A stretch of 64,000 nucleotides of DNA from TMED27 sp964350435 (GCA_964350435.1 CAYGJS010000006.1:1-64000), one strand, 5' to 3'. Shown: positions 1 to 8,394, counted from the first letter of the stretch. The notes: generated from the letters alone by a model not told the origin. Made by a program: numbers and translations.

Positions 1-1313
1 CCGATACATTCATTATCTTAAAACCACGCAAAGAATGGCCCGATCCGTCTTTACCGAAAGCCGAATTGATTGAACGCATGGAAATGGCTTTGGGAAAGTT
101 GCCGGGGAATAATTACGAGTTTACCCAGCCCATTCAAATGCGGTTTAACGAGCTGATTTCAGGTGTACGGAGTGATCTAGCCGTGAAGCTTTACGGCGAT
201 GATCTCGACCAGCTTCTAAAAACTGCTCAGGAAATTGAAGCGGCGGTTAAAAAAGTTGAAGGTGCAGCCGATGTCAAAGTCGAGCAAACATCTGGTCTAC
301 CGACTTTAAGTATTATCCCCGATAGGAAACGGCTTGATCTTTATGGCCTGAATATTTCCGATGTGCAGGATGTAGTGCAAGTTGCTATGGGCGGGCGTGA
401 GGCCGGACAGGTCTTTGAAGGTGATAGACGCTTTGATCTGGTTGTCCGCCTACCTGAAAAACTGCGGACGGATATCAAAAGCCTTGAAATGCTGCCGATC
501 CCTCTGTCAAACGCGGAACAGGAAGGTGCAGACGAAACCCCCGATTATGTGCCTTTGAAAGAGGTGGCTGATCTGGATATCGCCTATGGTCATGCGCAGA
601 TTAGCCGTGAAAACGGCAAGCGGCGCATCTTTATCACGTCCAATGTTCGCGGGCGCGATCTCGCCAGCTTTGTAAAGGATGTGCAAAATGTGGTGCGGGA
701 GAAAGTGAATGTCCCAGCCGGATATTGGGTGGATTACGGCGGGACGTTCCAACAGCTCATATCCGCAAAACAGCGTTTGATGGTTGTTGTGCCGATCTCG
801 CTTTTGTTGATTTTTGGTCTGCTCTTTATGGCCTTTAATTCAGCGCGGGCGGCCTTGCTGGTCTTCTCCGGTGTACCGCTGGCTCTGACAGGCGGTATAG
901 CCGCCTTGATGCTGCGCGATATTCCCTTATCCATCTCCGCAGGTGTAGGCTTTATCGCTCTATCCGGCGTGGCGGTGTTGAACGGCGTGGTCATGCTGTC
1001 CTTTATCCGCGATCTGGAAAAACAGGGCAAGCCACTGGAAGAGGCTATTGTTGAAGGCGCATTAACACGTCTCCGGCCTGTCCTGATGACCGCTCTTGTC
1101 GCCAGTCTCGGTTTTGTACCAATGGCATTCAATGTCGGCGCAGGATCGGAAGTGCAAAGACCACTGGCCACAGTGGTGATCGGCGGAATCATATCCTCCA
1201 CCATCCTGACATTGCTGGTCTTGCCAGCCCTGTACAAATGGTTCCCCAGCCGGATCAGTATTCGGAGAAAGCCTAAAATTAAACCTCAACCCAACTTAAA
1301 CCAACCATCATAG
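1..1313 (+). CDS. czcA: CusA/CzcA-family heavy-metal RND efflux pump, C-terminal part (5' truncated by window edge)
   Basis: The frame is open from base 3, so this is the last ~436 residues of a protein that is usually ~1040 residues long. It pumps metal cations from periplasm or cytoplasm across the outer membrane, using proton motive force, together with a membrane-fusion protein and an outer membrane channel that must lie left of the window. The fragment has the second periplasmic porter region (ISGVRSDLAVKLYGDD, typical of HME-RND) followed by about five membrane helices (LMVVVPISLLLIFGLLFMAF, ALLVFSGVPLALTGG, GVGFIALSGVAVLNGVVML and two more), matching TM8-12. The charged TM4 motif that tells monovalent from divalent specificity is outside the window, so the ion is unknown. 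Metal-linked small genes follow on the same strand, which supports an operon. The family call is firm. Zn/Cd/Co versus Cu/Ag is open. Confidence 0.93.
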   Translation, partial: DTFIILKPRKEWPDPSLPKAELIERMEMALGKLPGNNYEFTQPIQMRFNELISGVRSDLAVKLYGDDLDQLLKTAQEIEAAVKKVEGAADVKVEQTSGLPTLSIIPDRKRLDLYGLNISDVQDVVQVAMGGREAGQVFEGDRRFDLVVRLPEKLRTDIKSLEMLPIPLSNAEQEGADETPDYVPLKEVADLDIAYGHAQISRENGKRRIFITSNVRGRDLASFVKDVQNVVREKVNVPAGYWVDYGGTFQQLISAKQRLMVVVPISLLLIFGLLFMAFNSARAALLVFSGVPLALTGGIAALMLRDIPLSISAGVGFIALSGVAVLNGVVMLSFIRDLEKQGKPLEEAIVEGALTRLRPVLMTALVASLGFVPMAFNVGAGSEVQRPLATVVIGGIISSTILTLLVLPALYKWFPSRISIRRKPKIKPQPNLNQPS

Positions 1314-1327
1314 AAGGAGAAAAAACT

Positions 1328-1579
1328 ATGAAAACATTAATGCTTTTAACTGCCACCGTACTGACTATCGGTCTTGGAACAGCTCAAGCCGGAGTGAGTG
1401 ATTATACACCGGAGCAGATCAAGGAGATGCCGCGTTTCAGCAGCATTGAACAGCAACGCTGCCCTAAATCTCGCTATCGGTCCGTCAAAAAACGTCTCGA
1501 ATGCAAAAAAGAAGTGCGTGTCGAGCTTTTTGAAAAAAGACAAGCTAGAGACAAGGATGCTATTGGAAATGAGGGATGA
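1328..1579 (+). CDS. small exported protein of unknown function in metal-efflux operon
   Basis: This is an 83-residue protein with a clear signal peptide (MKTLMLLTATVLTIGLGTAQA, cleavage about residue 21) and a charged mature part rich in Lys, Arg and Glu with two cysteines (QQRCPKSR and RLECKKE). A good ribosome site, GAAGGAG, lies a few bases before the ATG, and the gene starts 14 bp after the RND stop, so it is almost certainly co-transcribed. I do not recognise a family. The two cysteines could form a periplasmic disulphide or touch metal, but that is inference. Confidence 0.7.
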   Translation: MKTLMLLTATVLTIGLGTAQAGVSDYTPEQIKEMPRFSSIEQQRCPKSRYRSVKKRLECKKEVRVELFEKRQARDKDAIGNEG

Positions 1580-1655
1580 TTTTATGATGCCATTGCATTT
1601 TATAGACAGATGAAATCCCTTGTAAGAGCACCAGCATATAGTAGGATATAATGTA

Positions 1656-2090
1656 ATGAAAAACGCTTTATTTTCAGTATTGATTACTCTTCTTGTGCTG
1701 CCCGCATTTGCGCCGTTGTTGTCGCATGGGGCTGCACATGCGTTACATGACCACCAAGCAGAGCATCACGGTGTACAAAGCCATGGCCACTCGCATGAAG
1801 AGCATGACCACAAAGCGCAAACTCAAGAAGTCGCTCATCATCCCATCTCTTTTGATGTGGTCACATATTTTAGTGATTACCTTCATGTTGACCTACAAAG
1901 CTCCGATCAAGTTGTTTTAAAAACCCCTGGATCGGATGCATATGACACTGATTTTACGGTCGCTGCGGCTATTGAACCGCAACACCGCTATGAACTGACC
2001 TCTGTGCAAAGCCGTGCGCCCCCCGATTGGCGACGGCACAGGCCGGACAACACCCACCTTTATCTCTCAACGCAGCGTCTACGGATTTAG
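1656..2090 (+). CDS. His-rich exported protein of metal-resistance cluster
   Basis: This 144-residue protein has an N-terminal signal or anchor segment (about residues 1-26), then a strongly His-rich stretch at about 27-62 with many HxH and HxxH pairs (HALHDHQAEHHGVQSHGHSH). The C-terminus is Arg/Pro-rich and ends in YLSTQRLRI; I recall similar tails in small proteins encoded near czcCBA operons. A role in binding zinc, cobalt or nickel in the periplasm is inferred from composition and location only. It has no enzyme motif. Confidence 0.7.
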   Translation: MKNALFSVLITLLVLPAFAPLLSHGAAHALHDHQAEHHGVQSHGHSHEEHDHKAQTQEVAHHPISFDVVTYFSDYLHVDLQSSDQVVLKTPGSDAYDTDFTVAAAIEPQHRYELTSVQSRAPPDWRRHRPDNTHLYLSTQRLRI

Positions 2091-2203
2091 AAACCAATTC
2101 GTAAGGCGTATTTCTGTGTCTGCTTTGCAGCGGACGCTCGTGATCCATGCGTCTTTTTTCTGATTTTCTAAACGACAACTCTTCAAAAATGGAGACAATT
2201 TTT

Positions 2204-2929
2204 ATGATGAACTATTTTCAATCTATGACAGGCAAAGACCGTCTGTTTGCCTTTATGGGTCTGGCAATGATGCTGGTTGCCCTGTTTGGCATTATTCCCG
2301 ATGCCTGGGCGCACGGCGTAACCGTGGGCGACAAGGGCTATATTCAGGAAACCACGGGGGTGCATCCGATCCCGTTTATCTATCTGGGCGCAAAGCACAT
2401 GATGACGGGTTACGATCACCTGTTATTTCTGCTTGGCGTGATCTTCTTCCTCTACCGCCTGAAAGACGTAACGATCTATGTGACCCTCTTTGCGGTTGGT
2501 CATGTGATTACACTGCTTTCCGGCGTGTTGATGGAGATTAGCATTAGCGCCTATATCATTGATGCCATTATTGGCTTCTCGGTGGTCTATAAGGCACTGG
2601 ACAATATGGGGGCGTATCAACGCTGGTTTGGGGTTCAGCCCAATACCAAAATTGCAACCTTTCTGTTTGGCCTGATGCATGGCTTTGGTCTGGCGACGAA
2701 AATCCTTGATTACGAGCTTTCGCCTGATGGCCTCCTCGCCAATTTGATCTTCTTCAATGTTGGTGTGGAGCTGGGGCAAATTCTGGCACTAGCCGCGATC
2801 TTAATTGCGATCACTTATTGGCGAAAATCAGGGAGCTTCTTGCACCGCGCCTATAAAGCCAATGCGGTCATGATGATGTTGGGCTTCTTGCTCATGTTTT
2901 ATCAAATCACTGGCTACATCGTTCAATAA
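2204..2929 (+). CDS. HupE/UreJ-family membrane protein
   Basis: This integral membrane protein has about six or seven helices and resembles the HupE/UreJ_2 family, whose members are proposed nickel/cobalt permeases or metal-linked membrane proteins. The visible signature is the His/Asp segment GAKHMMTGYDHLLFLLGVIF near residue 65, followed by GHVITLLSG and FGLMHGFGLA, where conserved histidines lie inside helices. An N-terminal segment ending in AWA looks like a signal peptide. The frame is open back to 2147, but ATGATG at 2204 follows GGAGACAA with good spacing, so I start there. Metal specificity and transport direction cannot be read from sequence. Confidence 0.8.
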   Translation: MMNYFQSMTGKDRLFAFMGLAMMLVALFGIIPDAWAHGVTVGDKGYIQETTGVHPIPFIYLGAKHMMTGYDHLLFLLGVIFFLYRLKDVTIYVTLFAVGHVITLLSGVLMEISISAYIIDAIIGFSVVYKALDNMGAYQRWFGVQPNTKIATFLFGLMHGFGLATKILDYELSPDGLLANLIFFNVGVELGQILALAAILIAITYWRKSGSFLHRAYKANAVMMMLGFLLMFYQITGYIVQ

Positions 2930-2960
2930 TTCAAACTGACAAACTTAAAAGGAAAACATA

Positions 2961-3572
2961 ATGTTTAACTCAAATATACCATCTGACAGAGAAGTGCCCT
3001 CAACAGGGAAGCTCATTAAATCAACTATTCTCGCCGCGATTACGGCTGGCGTTTTGCTGGTGACGGTTGTAATGCCAGCCGAATACGGCATTGACCCGAC
3101 AGGCGTGGGCAATGCTATTGGCCTTAAACGCATGGGTGAGATTAAAACCTCACTGGCCGAAGAAGCGGCGCAAGATGCCGCCAAGGATGCCCAGATCGCT
3201 GTTGTGGCGGAAGAGGATCAGCCAGAGCCGCAAGTCGTGTCGGAGGCCGCACCTACCCAAAGCCATGAAAGACAAGTCACGCTTGCGCCGGATGAAGGCA
3301 CAGAGATTAAGTTGACCATGGCCAAGGGCGCAAAGGTTGATTACGCGTGGGAAACCAATGGCGGCAAAGCAAACTTTGACGTGCATGGGGACTCAAAGAA
3401 GCTGAAAATTAATTACCACAGCTACGCCAAAGGCTCAGAGCAGAAAAGTGAAGGTACGTTAGAAGCCGATTTTGACGGCAATCACGGATGGTTTTGGCGC
3501 AATCGTACGAAAGAGCCTTTGACCATTACCCTGAAAACTAATGGTGAATACACCGCCATTAAACGTTACTAA
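2961..3572 (+). CDS. single-pass membrane-anchored protein of metal-efflux cluster
   Basis: This 203-residue protein has one N-terminal membrane segment (about residues 19-40), an acidic, Ala/Glu/Gln-rich linker (about 60-95) and a folded C-terminal domain (about 100-203) with alternating beta-type sequence ending in TITLKTNGEYTAIKRY. Proteins of this build are annotated as transmembrane anchor proteins next to CzcA-type pumps. The biochemical role is not known. An AAAGGAAAAC site precedes the ATG. It lies 31 bp after the HupE-like gene on the same strand. Confidence 0.75.
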   Translation: MFNSNIPSDREVPSTGKLIKSTILAAITAGVLLVTVVMPAEYGIDPTGVGNAIGLKRMGEIKTSLAEEAAQDAAKDAQIAVVAEEDQPEPQVVSEAAPTQSHERQVTLAPDEGTEIKLTMAKGAKVDYAWETNGGKANFDVHGDSKKLKINYHSYAKGSEQKSEGTLEADFDGNHGWFWRNRTKEPLTITLKTNGEYTAIKRY

Positions 3573-3593
3573 AACCAAGAAAGGACTTAAAAA

Positions 3594-3728
3594 ATGAAAA
3601 ACTTAATCAAAAAACTCGGCGGCCCTAAATTTATTACAGGAGCTGGTGTTATTGTGATCGCTATTGTTATCTTTCTGGTGGTCATATCAGGGGGCGATCC
3701 CTCTGGTGGCCACGGCCATGCACATTAA
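3594..3728 (+). CDS. 44-residue membrane peptide with His-rich tail
   Basis: A short reading frame starts with ATG 22 bp after the previous gene, behind AAAGGACTT. It encodes a basic N-terminus (MKNLIKKLGGPKF), one strongly hydrophobic segment (GAGVIVIAIVIFLVVI, residues 16-31) and a glycine/histidine tail ending GGHGHAH. The combination of ribosome site, single membrane span and His tail in a metal operon makes a real gene likely. It may be a pump accessory or metal-binding micropeptide, which is inference. It was found by hand translation. Confidence 0.6.
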   Translation: MKNLIKKLGGPKFITGAGVIVIAIVIFLVVISGGDPSGGHGHAH

Positions 3729-3778
3729 ACTTTAACGCATAAAAGCGGCCTTGGCCGCAGATAAAGAAAGGTCTAATT

Positions 3779-4123
3779 ATGATTTTTACCGCCCTTAAAG
3801 TAACCATCGCCGCTTTTGTGATTGCTTTTGCATCATGGCTATCAGGCAAGAAACCAGAGCTGGCAGGCTTTATTACAGCCTTGCCATTGGTGTCTATTTT
3901 AGCCATCGCCTTTTCCTATATTCAGTATCAGGATACGGCCACAACCGCTCAATATGCCCGCAGCATTATTTTTGCTGTGCCGATTTCGTGGGTGTTTTTT
4001 CTGCCTTTCTTCTTCATTGAGAAATGGGATTTGAATTTCTGGTTAAGCTACATTGTTGGTCTTGCTTTGCTGGTCGGGGGTTACTTTTTACATCAATACA
4101 TCATGAGAAATATTATAGGATAA
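3779..4123 (+). CDS. DUF3147-like four-helix membrane protein
   Basis: This 114-residue protein is almost wholly hydrophobic, with four predicted helices (about 4-20, 29-47, 61-80, 88-110) and the pattern SGKKPELAGFITALPLVS between the first two. This matches small DUF3147-type membrane proteins, whose function is unknown; some are encoded with efflux genes. It sits between the 44-residue peptide and the CDF exporter on the same strand, so it is probably part of the metal operon. The family assignment is from memory of the pattern and is moderate. Confidence 0.65.
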   Translation: MIFTALKVTIAAFVIAFASWLSGKKPELAGFITALPLVSILAIAFSYIQYQDTATTAQYARSIIFAVPISWVFFLPFFFIEKWDLNFWLSYIVGLALLVGGYFLHQYIMRNIIG

Positions 4124-4127
4124 AATT

Positions 4128-5011
4128 ATGGGACACGGCCACCATCATCATGGAAATCTATCTGAAATAGGAGAACGTCGGCTTTGGTGGCGGTTGGGGC
4201 CAATTTATTACTGACAGTGGCACAGGTTATTGGCGGGATTATATCCGGTAGTTTATCGCTGATTGCCGACGCGTTGCATAATTTCAGTGATGCTGCGTCA
4301 CTCCTGATTGCTCTAGTGGCCATTCGTATCGGGCGAAAACCACCTGATCAGTTTAAAACCTTTGGCTATAAACGCGCCGAAACCATAGCCGCACTCATCA
4401 ATCTGACCACGTTGATTATCATGGGGCTGTATCTTTGCTATGAAGCCATTTTGCGCTTTATAACGCCGGAACCGATTGCCGGATGGGCGGTTGTGATTGT
4501 GGCTGGTATTGCGCTGACCGTTGATATTTTTACTGCGCTTTTGACATACAGCCAATCCAAAAACAGTATGAATATCAGGGCTGCTTTCATTCATAATCTG
4601 ACAGATGCTTTTGCCTCTGTTGGGGTTATCATCGCTGGTACTTTGATCCTGCTTTATGGTTGGATATGGACGGATGCGGCCATGACACTTTTGATTGCCG
4701 GATATGTTCTTTATCAGGGCTTCACAGAAATACCGAAAGCGATCCATTTGCTAATGGAGGGGACGCCGGAAAATATTAACATAGACGATGTGATCGCGGC
4801 GATGGAAGAGGTTGAGAGCGTAGCTAATGTTCACCATGTCCATGTCTGGCAACTGGATGAGCAGCGAAACGCTTTGGAAGCGCATGTCGTTCTTTCAGAT
4901 ATAAACGAAATTGAAACAGTCAAAAGCGCCTTAAAAAACATGCTCCACGACAGCCATTATATCGAACACTCAACGCTGGAGTTTGAAGTCAATAAATGCA
5001 AGGAGGATTAA
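4128..5011 (+). CDS. czcD: CDF-family zinc/cation exporter (CzcD/ZitB type) with apparent N-terminal frameshift
   Basis: The main frame from 4184 encodes a cation-diffusion facilitator that exchanges cytoplasmic Zn or similar ions for protons. It has six helices, HxxxD metal sites in helix 2 (ALHNFSDA) and helix 5 (HNLTDAF), the His-Asp pair pattern of zinc-type CDF proteins, and a C-terminal cytoplasmic domain (VHHVHVWQLDEQRNALEAHV). The natural start appears to be ATG 4128, which gives the His-rich leader MGHGHHHHGNLSEIGERRLW typical of this family. That frame then stops at 4212-4214. Adding one G in CTTTGGTGG near 4184-4190 would join leader and body as RLWVAVGANLLL. It is therefore either a real one-base deletion or an assembly error. 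If real, translation would have to restart at TTG 4184 without the His leader. Confidence 0.85.
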
Positions 5012-5012
5012 C

Positions 5013-5339
5013 ATGAATAATAATTTACTGGATATACAAAACCAGCTTTTTGAAAATATGGATGATCTTGAAATAATTATGGCGCAAGGCGGGCCAATCC
5101 CAGATGCCCATATTGAAGATGGCGACCATTTACTAGTCGATGTGAAGCGCAAAGCCGAACATGAAAATATTGTGGCGATTGAAGTCGGCGATGAAATTTA
5201 TATCAAACGGCTTATGATCCAAGACAACCAAATAGACCTTATCCCGCATAACGGGGCAGACAATCTCCCACCATTCAATACACTGGGTGATCTTAATATA
5301 TATGGGGTTGTTACGTGGATGATCAAGAAATTGGTGTAA
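5013..5339 (+). CDS. S24/UmuD-like protein lacking the catalytic serine
   Basis: This 108-residue protein matches the C-terminal fold of LexA/UmuD S24 peptidases: IEDGDHLLVD (the usual GDxLLVD strand), EIYIKRLM carrying the position of the catalytic Lys, and the ending DLNIYGVVTWMIKKL. Where UmuD has GDSM before the DGD strand, this protein reads GGPI, so the serine nucleophile is replaced by proline. Self-cleavage is therefore not expected. The start at 5013 is set by a near-perfect AAGGAGGATT; the frame upstream is open but overlaps the CDF gene. It has no N-terminal DNA-binding domain and no umuC neighbour in view. Its role is unknown. Confidence 0.65.
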   Translation: MNNNLLDIQNQLFENMDDLEIIMAQGGPIPDAHIEDGDHLLVDVKRKAEHENIVAIEVGDEIYIKRLMIQDNQIDLIPHNGADNLPPFNTLGDLNIYGVVTWMIKKLV

Positions 5340-5360
5340 GTTTGGTCAACCAATTTCTTG
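5324..5360. terminator. 12-bp inverted repeat at the end of the S24-like gene
   Basis: CAAGAAATTGGT (5324-5335) is perfectly complementary to ACCAATTTCTTG (5349-5360) across a 13-nt loop that contains the stop codon. It could act as a transcription terminator, although no U-tract follows directly, or it could belong to the repeat cluster that starts here. Confidence 0.35.
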
Positions 5361-5455
5361 TCAACCAAGCCAGTCAACCAAGTGGGCATTTGGTTGACTG
5401 GAAAATCCAATAAAATCAATATATAAGCAAAAATCTTGTCAACCTAGTCAACCAA
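5344..5455. repeat. cluster of GTCAACCAA repeats
   Basis: The 9-mer GTCAACCAA occurs at about 5345-5353 (as GGTCAACCAA), 5360-5368, 5373-5381 and 5447-5455. A close copy, GTCAACCT, lies at 5439-5446, and an inverted copy, TTGGTTGAC, at 5390-5398. The stretch 5340-5594 holds no convincing gene. Such clustered short repeats are seen at plasmid or phage origins (iterons) and at integrase or repressor arm sites. Which applies here is not known. Confidence 0.6.
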
Positions 5456-5594
5456 GTTGCAAGCCCTGTGCGTAGTGAAATGTTGCGCGTTCCTCGCCCC
5501 TATAGCATCCCGCCCCACAGTACCTTTTTTGTTCCGCAAGAAAGCAATGAAATGACGCAGGAAGGACTGGACTTCGCTTTTCACCCAAGCGTTC

Positions 5595-5861
5595 ATGCCA
5601 AGCATGGACGAAATACCAACATATACGATCTATACATCGGGCAGCGAGGGAGAAGCGGCATTGTTATCCGTACACGGCCTGACCAAAAGGCAACTTGATA
5701 AGGCCATTAAAGCCTATGCCAAGCGGGAGGGCGCTATAATCGGCACACTCCTCGGCATTAGTGTTGACGGCGTTGTTTATACGCCTGAAGAGAACTGGAG
5801 CCGTGATAGTGCAGAAGGGCTAACAACGATCAAGATCATTCCGTGGCCTGATTTACTTTAG
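5595..5861 (+). CDS. small hypothetical protein of the integrative element
   Basis: This 88-residue frame (MPSMDEIPTYTIYTSGSEGE at the start, GLTTIKIIPWPDLL at the end) has balanced composition and a protein-like pattern, including a basic helix, LTKRQLDKAIKAYAKREGA. An internal ATG at 5604 is an alternative start. A second frame, 5468-5698, overlaps its 5' half and looks like a shadow. No family is recognised. It is the only gene of the element on the + strand and runs convergently toward the DUF3987 gene. Confidence 0.45.
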   Translation: MPSMDEIPTYTIYTSGSEGEAALLSVHGLTKRQLDKAIKAYAKREGAIIGTLLGISVDGVVYTPEENWSRDSAEGLTTIKIIPWPDLL

Positions 5862-5953
5862 CAAGTTTAGCGGCTTTAGCGGTGGGTGTGTTCAAAGCAC
5901 AAATTTTAATTCTCAGCGCCGCCCCTCTGCTAATTCTGCTAAAGTTGCTAATC

Positions 5954-7474
5954 CTACTTTAAAGGCGGATGGATACGCCAAACTTCTCTGCGCTTGGTTC
6001 CGGCTACCTCCGCGCCGTCTGGTATTTGTGTGAGCCAGTGATGATCTTCCAGTGTCCTGACAATTTGATAAGCCGTATCCTTATCACGAACACGGTTCGG
6101 GCCACGCTGATACAGGTCAGGCAGGGACACAACATCATGCGGCCATTCCTTATGCAACCAGTCCAGTGTGATCTGTGCCAGCTTCAAGCGTCCATTGGTC
6201 TTCTGCGCATTATAGAGCCTGACAGCCTCTGCCAGATAATAGCGGGCGAGCGTGATAGCGTTTTGGATATTCTCTTCTGAGATATACTCACTACGCGAAT
6301 TTTCTATCAAAGCCAGAACAGCCGCCAGCCGCGCGGCATGCTCCGGCACCTTACAGACAAAGCCTGTAATCGTCTCGTATGGCCCGCCTGGTTTGAGTTG
6401 ACGCTCGATCTCATTGTAAAAATCCTTCCAGATCGTTTTGGCTTCATTTGAAAACTGAATAACTGGCGGTTTTAAGCCGTCCTTTTCCTCATCAAAGGGC
6501 AATCGTAATTCCAGAATGCCCTTCATATGATCACAATAATCCTGATGCAGCTTTATTGTTTTGAGCGTTGGCTCCTGAAATTCACGCTGGCCGAAATTAC
6601 TCTGTGGGGCACAGACCAGAAAACGCGAGAGCAATCCCTGGTTCATCAGCACCGGATCGGAGAGCATAATGGCGGCAATATCCGGCTGCGCCATCAGGTG
6701 CACGCAAAAACGCCGTCCCCTGAGATATAAATTACCGTCTGTGGCGCGAATTCGATCAATCGGTGTGCCGTCCCATAAATGCGACAGTCCTGTCGATGTG
6801 CGGGTCTTAGCATCATCACTCATGCCGTGGCCCGCAATAAACTGTCCGCCTTCACCGTTGAACAGGCCGATAGAAGGCCGCGCCTCAGCAAGATAAATAT
6901 ACAGCCCTTCAATCGTTGGTTCCTGGCAGGTCAACTTCGGGATATAAGGCGCTTTTGGTGGGTTGCCTAATGCCTGGATAGCCTGTTCCTTATCTTCAAA
7001 TGTCACAAACTTCTTTTTATCGTTCAGGATCTGATTGCGCATACGCTCATACACATCCCTTTGGTTCACCCATTTTTGTTTCTCCTGGGCGTGTCCGGCG
7101 ATCAGCGTATTCTCATAGGCGCGGATTGGCGCAAGCGCCACCTCATCACACGCCGTTTTACGCTCACCACTCTGCGCGATACTCAAAAAGAAACAGGAGA
7201 CCGGCCTGATCTTATGGGCCGGCGTTTCAACATTCCCCAATCCCTGAACAGCAAGATTAGCCGCTGCCAGAACAGACTGTGCACATAAGGCGTCAGGCGC
7301 TTGCGTCATGCCCTGTACGGCCTGCATTGCCGGATAAAGAACAGACCCCAGCGCTTCCGCCGGATAAGGATCAGCCGGAGGAAGAGACCGCACCAACGGT
7401 TGTGGCTTTTCGGGTTCATATTTCTCTGCTGTTTCCAGGGCCTCCTGAAATTTTGAAAGAGGGGCAGTCATCAT
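5954..7474 (-). CDS. DUF3987 domain protein (mobile-element helicase/primase partner)
   Basis: This 506-residue protein resembles the DUF3987/YfjI family found beside Toprim primases in phages, satellites and plasmids. Visible features are the N-terminal segment FFLSIAQSGERKTACDEVAL, which sits where family members have a P-loop-like region, and later the conserved RRFCVHLMAQPDIAAIMLSD and LLSRFLVCAP. The C-terminal ~100 residues look like a winged-helix region (DLYQRGPNRVRDKDTAYQIV). It overlaps the upstream primase-like gene by 4 bp (ATGA), so the two are translationally coupled. A role in element replication is inferred from this pairing. Confidence 0.8.
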   Translation of the reverse strand: MMTAPLSKFQEALETAEKYEPEKPQPLVRSLPPADPYPAEALGSVLYPAMQAVQGMTQAPDALCAQSVLAAANLAVQGLGNVETPAHKIRPVSCFFLSIAQSGERKTACDEVALAPIRAYENTLIAGHAQEKQKWVNQRDVYERMRNQILNDKKKFVTFEDKEQAIQALGNPPKAPYIPKLTCQEPTIEGLYIYLAEARPSIGLFNGEGGQFIAGHGMSDDAKTRTSTGLSHLWDGTPIDRIRATDGNLYLRGRRFCVHLMAQPDIAAIMLSDPVLMNQGLLSRFLVCAPQSNFGQREFQEPTLKTIKLHQDYCDHMKGILELRLPFDEEKDGLKPPVIQFSNEAKTIWKDFYNEIERQLKPGGPYETITGFVCKVPEHAARLAAVLALIENSRSEYISEENIQNAITLARYYLAEAVRLYNAQKTNGRLKLAQITLDWLHKEWPHDVVSLPDLYQRGPNRVRDKDTAYQIVRTLEDHHWLTQIPDGAEVAGTKRREVWRIHPPLK

Positions 7475-8394
7475 GTATTCCTCTTTTTTACTTCTTCCAG
7501 CTCCTCAATAAGCATGTCGTTAAAATCCGTATCTGGCTTATCCGGTTTAGCAATTTCAACATCACGACCTTCTGCTTCCCAGCGCGCTTGCGCACTGCGT
7601 GCTGCATCAAGCCCTGCCTTGTCGTAGTCTGCAGCAATCACGACTTTCGATGCCATCGGTTTTGGAGGCAAAATAAGGTTAGGGATATTGCCACTGGATA
7701 ATGCTGCCCATGTTGGAATACCAGCTCCTTGCTGAAAACTAAGGCCGCTTTCTATTCCTTCCGAAACAGCCATTTCATAAGCGGGTGGAGCCAACATGAC
7801 CGCACCGCCATGGAACGAGCAAAAAATTTTCTTTTGTATGGGAACATCTGCTTTACCACTGCCGTCCGCTTTGATGTATGTAATGTGTTTGGCGATAGGA
7901 TCTCTTTGGCCCACACGCATGATAAAGCCAGCCATAGTATGGTGCATCTCTTTGGTTTCATCATTCCGTAATTTCTGATAGCCGATTGTAGGAGGGATAT
8001 CGATTGTAATACCTCTACCGCGCAGATATTTAGTGACGGGATCGTTACCAGTGCATCGATCCCACTCATGATATGGAATAATTTCTGTTTCCACATGGTT
8101 TCCTGCTGTTTTTGCCGTAGCATATCGTTGCAGGGGTTGGGAGTGAAACACTGAATGAAATTCAGAGTCTCGGTTATAAATACTGCGTAAAAAAGGTCGC
8201 ATTTCACACTGATTGACATGACAGTATGCAAGTGGCTTTCCATCACGTGATAACGAAAGACTAAAAGCATTTTTATATCCGCATGCCGGACAGTCCCCTT
8301 GATATTTGTCTTTGCCTATACGTTTCAGATTTTGATTACGAGCAACGAATTCAATATCAAAGTAACTCTCATTGAAATAATCAGGCTGTATCAT
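7471..8394 (-). CDS. CHC2 zinc-finger / Toprim primase-like protein
   Basis: This 307-residue protein has an N-terminal zinc finger (GDCPACGYKNAF ... CHVNQCEM, about residues 34-64) followed by a Toprim domain: the acidic SEGIESGLSF and the DxD motif VVIAADYDKAG (about residues 210-265), then DTDFNDML. This is the layout of bacterial and phage DnaG-type primases, although the catalytic core between the two is short and the protein lacks a helicase domain. It probably primes element replication with the coupled DUF3987 protein. Its start overlaps the AlpA-like gene by 4 bp. Confidence 0.8.
   Translation of the reverse strand: MIQPDYFNESYFDIEFVARNQNLKRIGKDKYQGDCPACGYKNAFSLSLSRDGKPLAYCHVNQCEMRPFLRSIYNRDSEFHSVFHSQPLQRYATAKTAGNHVETEIIPYHEWDRCTGNDPVTKYLRGRGITIDIPPTIGYQKLRNDETKEMHHTMAGFIMRVGQRDPIAKHITYIKADGSGKADVPIQKKIFCSFHGGAVMLAPPAYEMAVSEGIESGLSFQQGAGIPTWAALSSGNIPNLILPPKPMASKVVIAADYDKAGLDAARSAQARWEAEGRDVEIAKPDKPDTDFNDMLIEELEEVKKRNT

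Noticed and set aside
5344..5455. CRISPR array
   Set aside because: The repeated unit is only 9 bp, spacing is irregular, one copy is inverted and there are no cas genes.
5468..5698. 76-residue + frame overlapping the 88-residue gene
   Set aside because: It has less protein-like composition, overlaps the better candidate, and has no clear ribosome site.
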